Of a stretch of 7,783 bases of DNA, positions 6,528 to 7,783 are shown one piece after another. Origin of the DNA: Alphaproteobacteria bacterium. Lineage in GTDB: Bacteria > Pseudomonadota > Alphaproteobacteria > Micropepsales > Micropepsaceae. Position numbers and translations under genes: made by a program. Each line of letters begins with the position of its first letter. Position 1 is the first letter of the stretch. Under the pieces are notes generated by a model. That model saw nothing but the letters and a program-made list of their open reading frames with translations, made no database searches and was not told the origin of the DNA. The stretch is from the NCBI GenBank assembly GCA_025935155.1, contig JAICVV010000084.1, positions 1 through 7,783 of the forward strand, read 5' to 3'.

Positions 6528-6558
6528 TTGATCCCGCCGTGCCAAACCCCGATATTAT
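6528..6558 (+). promoter_or_regulatory. Possible sigma-70 promoter of the Bax-inhibitor gene
   Basis: TTGATC at 6528-6533 and TATTAT at 6553-6558 are separated by 19 bases, about 48 bases before the ATG. The -10 matches the consensus at five of six positions and the -35 at four; the spacer is longer than ideal. Confidence 0.35.
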
Positions 6559-6606
6559 GCAAGTGAATCCCCGGCCGTTCGGCTCGGGAAAAGGAGATTC
6601 CGTCAG

Positions 6607-7374
6607 ATGGCTGACTACAACCCGCGCGCTGTCGCAAGCCCCACTGCGGTTGGCGTAATCGACGCCGGCCTCAGGGCCTACATGCTGCGCGTCTACAACT
6701 ACATGTTCGCCGGCCTCGTGCTGACGGGCATCGCTTCGGGCATCACTTACATGTTCGCCGTCACCAGCGATCCGGCGCACGCGGCGGCCACCCTGCGCAA
6801 CGGCGTGATGCTGACAAGCATCGGCGTGGCGCTGTTCAGCGGACCGCTGATGTGGGTGCTGCTGCTGGGTTCGCTGGGCCTGGTGATGTTCCTCAGCTTC
6901 CGCATCCAGAACATGAGCGTAACGGCTGCGCGCACGAGCTTTCTCGCCTATGCGGCGCTGATTGGCGTGACGTTCGCCTCGATTTTCGTGGTTTACACCT
7001 ATGCCAGCATCGCCCAGGTGTTCTTCGTCACGGCGGCCACTTTCGGCGCCATGAGCCTTTGGGGCTACACCACGCGGCGCGATCTCACCGGCTTCGGCTC
7101 GTTCCTGTTCATGGGCCTGATCGGCATTATCATCGCCTCATTGGTTGGCTTCTTCGTCAAATCGACGATGTTGCAGTGGATCATTTCGGTCGCCGGCGTG
7201 ATTATTTTCACGGGCCTTACCGCTTATGACACCCAGAAGATCAAGGAGATGTACGTTGCAGGCGACGACGGCACGGTCATGGGCCGCAAGGCGATCTTCG
7301 GCGCACTGAGCCTCTACCTCGACTTTATCAACCTGTTTCTGATGCTGCTGCGGCTGCTCGGCAGCCGCCGTTAG
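6607..7374 (+). CDS. Bax inhibitor-1/YccA family membrane protein
   Basis: This 255-residue, seven-helix inner-membrane protein belongs to the BI-1 (PF01027, TMBIM) family, whose structurally studied bacterial member YetJ is a pH-sensitive calcium leak channel. TM helices lie at ~31-52, 79-98, 110-130, 134-153, 164-184, 188-208 and 228-250. Family motifs are LRAYMLRVYNYM (22-33) at the N-terminus, LTAYDTQKIKEMY (204-216) at the end of helix 6, and LSLYLDFINLFLMLLRLLG (234-252) in helix 7. Asp208 and Asp239 are the likely counterparts of the paired acidic residues that gate YetJ; this needs an alignment. AAGGAG (6591-6596) lies ten bases before the ATG. The length is normal for the family. It is probably a single-gene transcript, with a candidate promoter upstream and a strong terminator 20 bases after the stop. 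Confidence 0.95.
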   Translation: MADYNPRAVASPTAVGVIDAGLRAYMLRVYNYMFAGLVLTGIASGITYMFAVTSDPAHAAATLRNGVMLTSIGVALFSGPLMWVLLLGSLGLVMFLSFRIQNMSVTAARTSFLAYAALIGVTFASIFVVYTYASIAQVFFVTAATFGAMSLWGYTTRRDLTGFGSFLFMGLIGIIIASLVGFFVKSTMLQWIISVAGVIIFTGLTAYDTQKIKEMYVAGDDGTVMGRKAIFGALSLYLDFINLFLMLLRLLGSRR

Positions 7375-7394
7375 GAGGCTTCTGTTCCGAATTG

Positions 7395-7425
7395 AAAGGC
7401 GCTGGTGGAAACACCGGCGCCTTTT
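7395..7425. terminator. Bidirectional Rho-independent terminator between convergent genes
   Basis: GGCGCTGGTG (7398-7407) pairs with CACCGGCGCC (7412-7421), ten pairs including one G-T, closed by a GAAA tetraloop (7408-7411). AAA precedes the stem and TTTT follows it. It ends the Bax-inhibitor gene on + and lies a few bases past the methyltransferase stop on -, where the tail is only TTT, so it should act better on +. Confidence 0.9.
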
Positions 7426-7428
7426 GCT

Positions 7429-7783
7429 TTACCGCTTTCGCGCCAGCATCACGCCGTCGCCCAGTGCCAGCATGGCCATATCGACGCGCGGATCGTCATG
7501 AATTTTCTGGTTCAGGGCGCGAATGGCCGCCGTATTGACGTCCATGATTTCGGGATTGGCGACATTGCCGCTCCACAACATATTGTCGAGGGCGATCAGC
7601 CCGCCCTTGCGGACCAGCTTCAATGCCCGTTCGTAATAGGCGTCATAGCCCGGCTTGTCTGCGTCGATGAAGGCGAAATCGAACGGCGGCTCCCCTTCCG
7701 CGATCATGCGGTCGAGAGTCGCAACGGCCGGTCCGAGCCGGAGGTCGATCTTCGTGGCAACACCGGCCTCTTGCCAGAAGGCG
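7429..7783 (-). CDS. Class I SAM- and metal-dependent O-methyltransferase (3' part; 5' end outside window)
   Basis: The C-terminal 117 residues match the methyltransf_3 (PF01596) group of catechol/caffeoyl-CoA-type O-methyltransferases. These move a methyl group from S-adenosylmethionine to a hydroxyl of a small, often catecholic, substrate in the cytosol. The frame is open to the right edge: AFWQEAGVATKIDLRLGPA precedes the Met at 7707, so that Met is internal and not the start. Counting from the first complete codon, FDFAFIDADK (34-43) and LDNMLW (65-70) hold the expected metal ligands Asp40, Asp66 and Asn67. Their 26/27-residue spacing equals that in plant caffeoyl-CoA O-methyltransferase. 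The end DGVMLARKR is typical of the family. The actual substrate cannot be told. The stop (TAA, bases 7429-7431) lies next to the shared terminator. Confidence 0.93.
   Translation of the reverse strand, partial: AFWQEAGVATKIDLRLGPAVATLDRMIAEGEPPFDFAFIDADKPGYDAYYERALKLVRKGGLIALDNMLWSGNVANPEIMDVNTAAIRALNQKIHDDPRVDMAMLALGDGVMLARKR

Overview
The window looks like a chromosomal segment of a GC-rich Gram-negative bacterium, most likely an alphaproteobacterium (Rhizobiales-like; order not certain). The signs are a YbbP-type FtsX permease with the LKAVD-x-x-YPLYG motif, an Omp25/31-like outer-membrane beta-barrel, a Bax-inhibitor-1 family membrane protein and AGGAG-type ribosome binding sites. No tRNA, rRNA, CRISPR array, transposase or phage gene is visible.

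Layout. Positions 1-2557 (+) hold most of a large ABC-transporter permease whose first codons lie to the left of the window. Within its first periplasmic part sits a ~147-bp palindromic repeat-like element (283-429) that is read through in frame and adds about 60 residues foreign to the family. Positions 2623-3831 and 4012-5181 (+) encode two tandem paralogues of secreted GloVer-repeat proteins (TIGR03803 type), each with a signal peptide and exactly seven ~50-58-residue repeats. After a ~290-base spacer, 5475-6143 (+) encodes a small outer-membrane beta-barrel, followed by a small helical orphan ORF (6280-6441). The Bax-inhibitor-1/YccA-family gene (6607-7374, +) ends at a strong GAAA-loop terminator (7395-7425), which it shares with a convergent class I O-methyltransferase gene (7429 to the right edge, - strand, 5' end outside).

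How the genes relate. There is no single obvious pathway. The permease belongs to an exporter/FtsX-type complex whose ATPase gene would be expected upstream. The two GloVer proteins and the beta-barrel are all exported envelope or extracellular proteins, so the middle of the window is a cell-envelope/secretome cluster. The Bax-inhibitor and methyltransferase genes are ordinary housekeeping-type neighbours.

The best candidates for something undescribed are the palindromic element turned into protein-coding sequence inside the permease, and the seven-repeat architecture of the GloVer pair, which suggests a closed beta-propeller.
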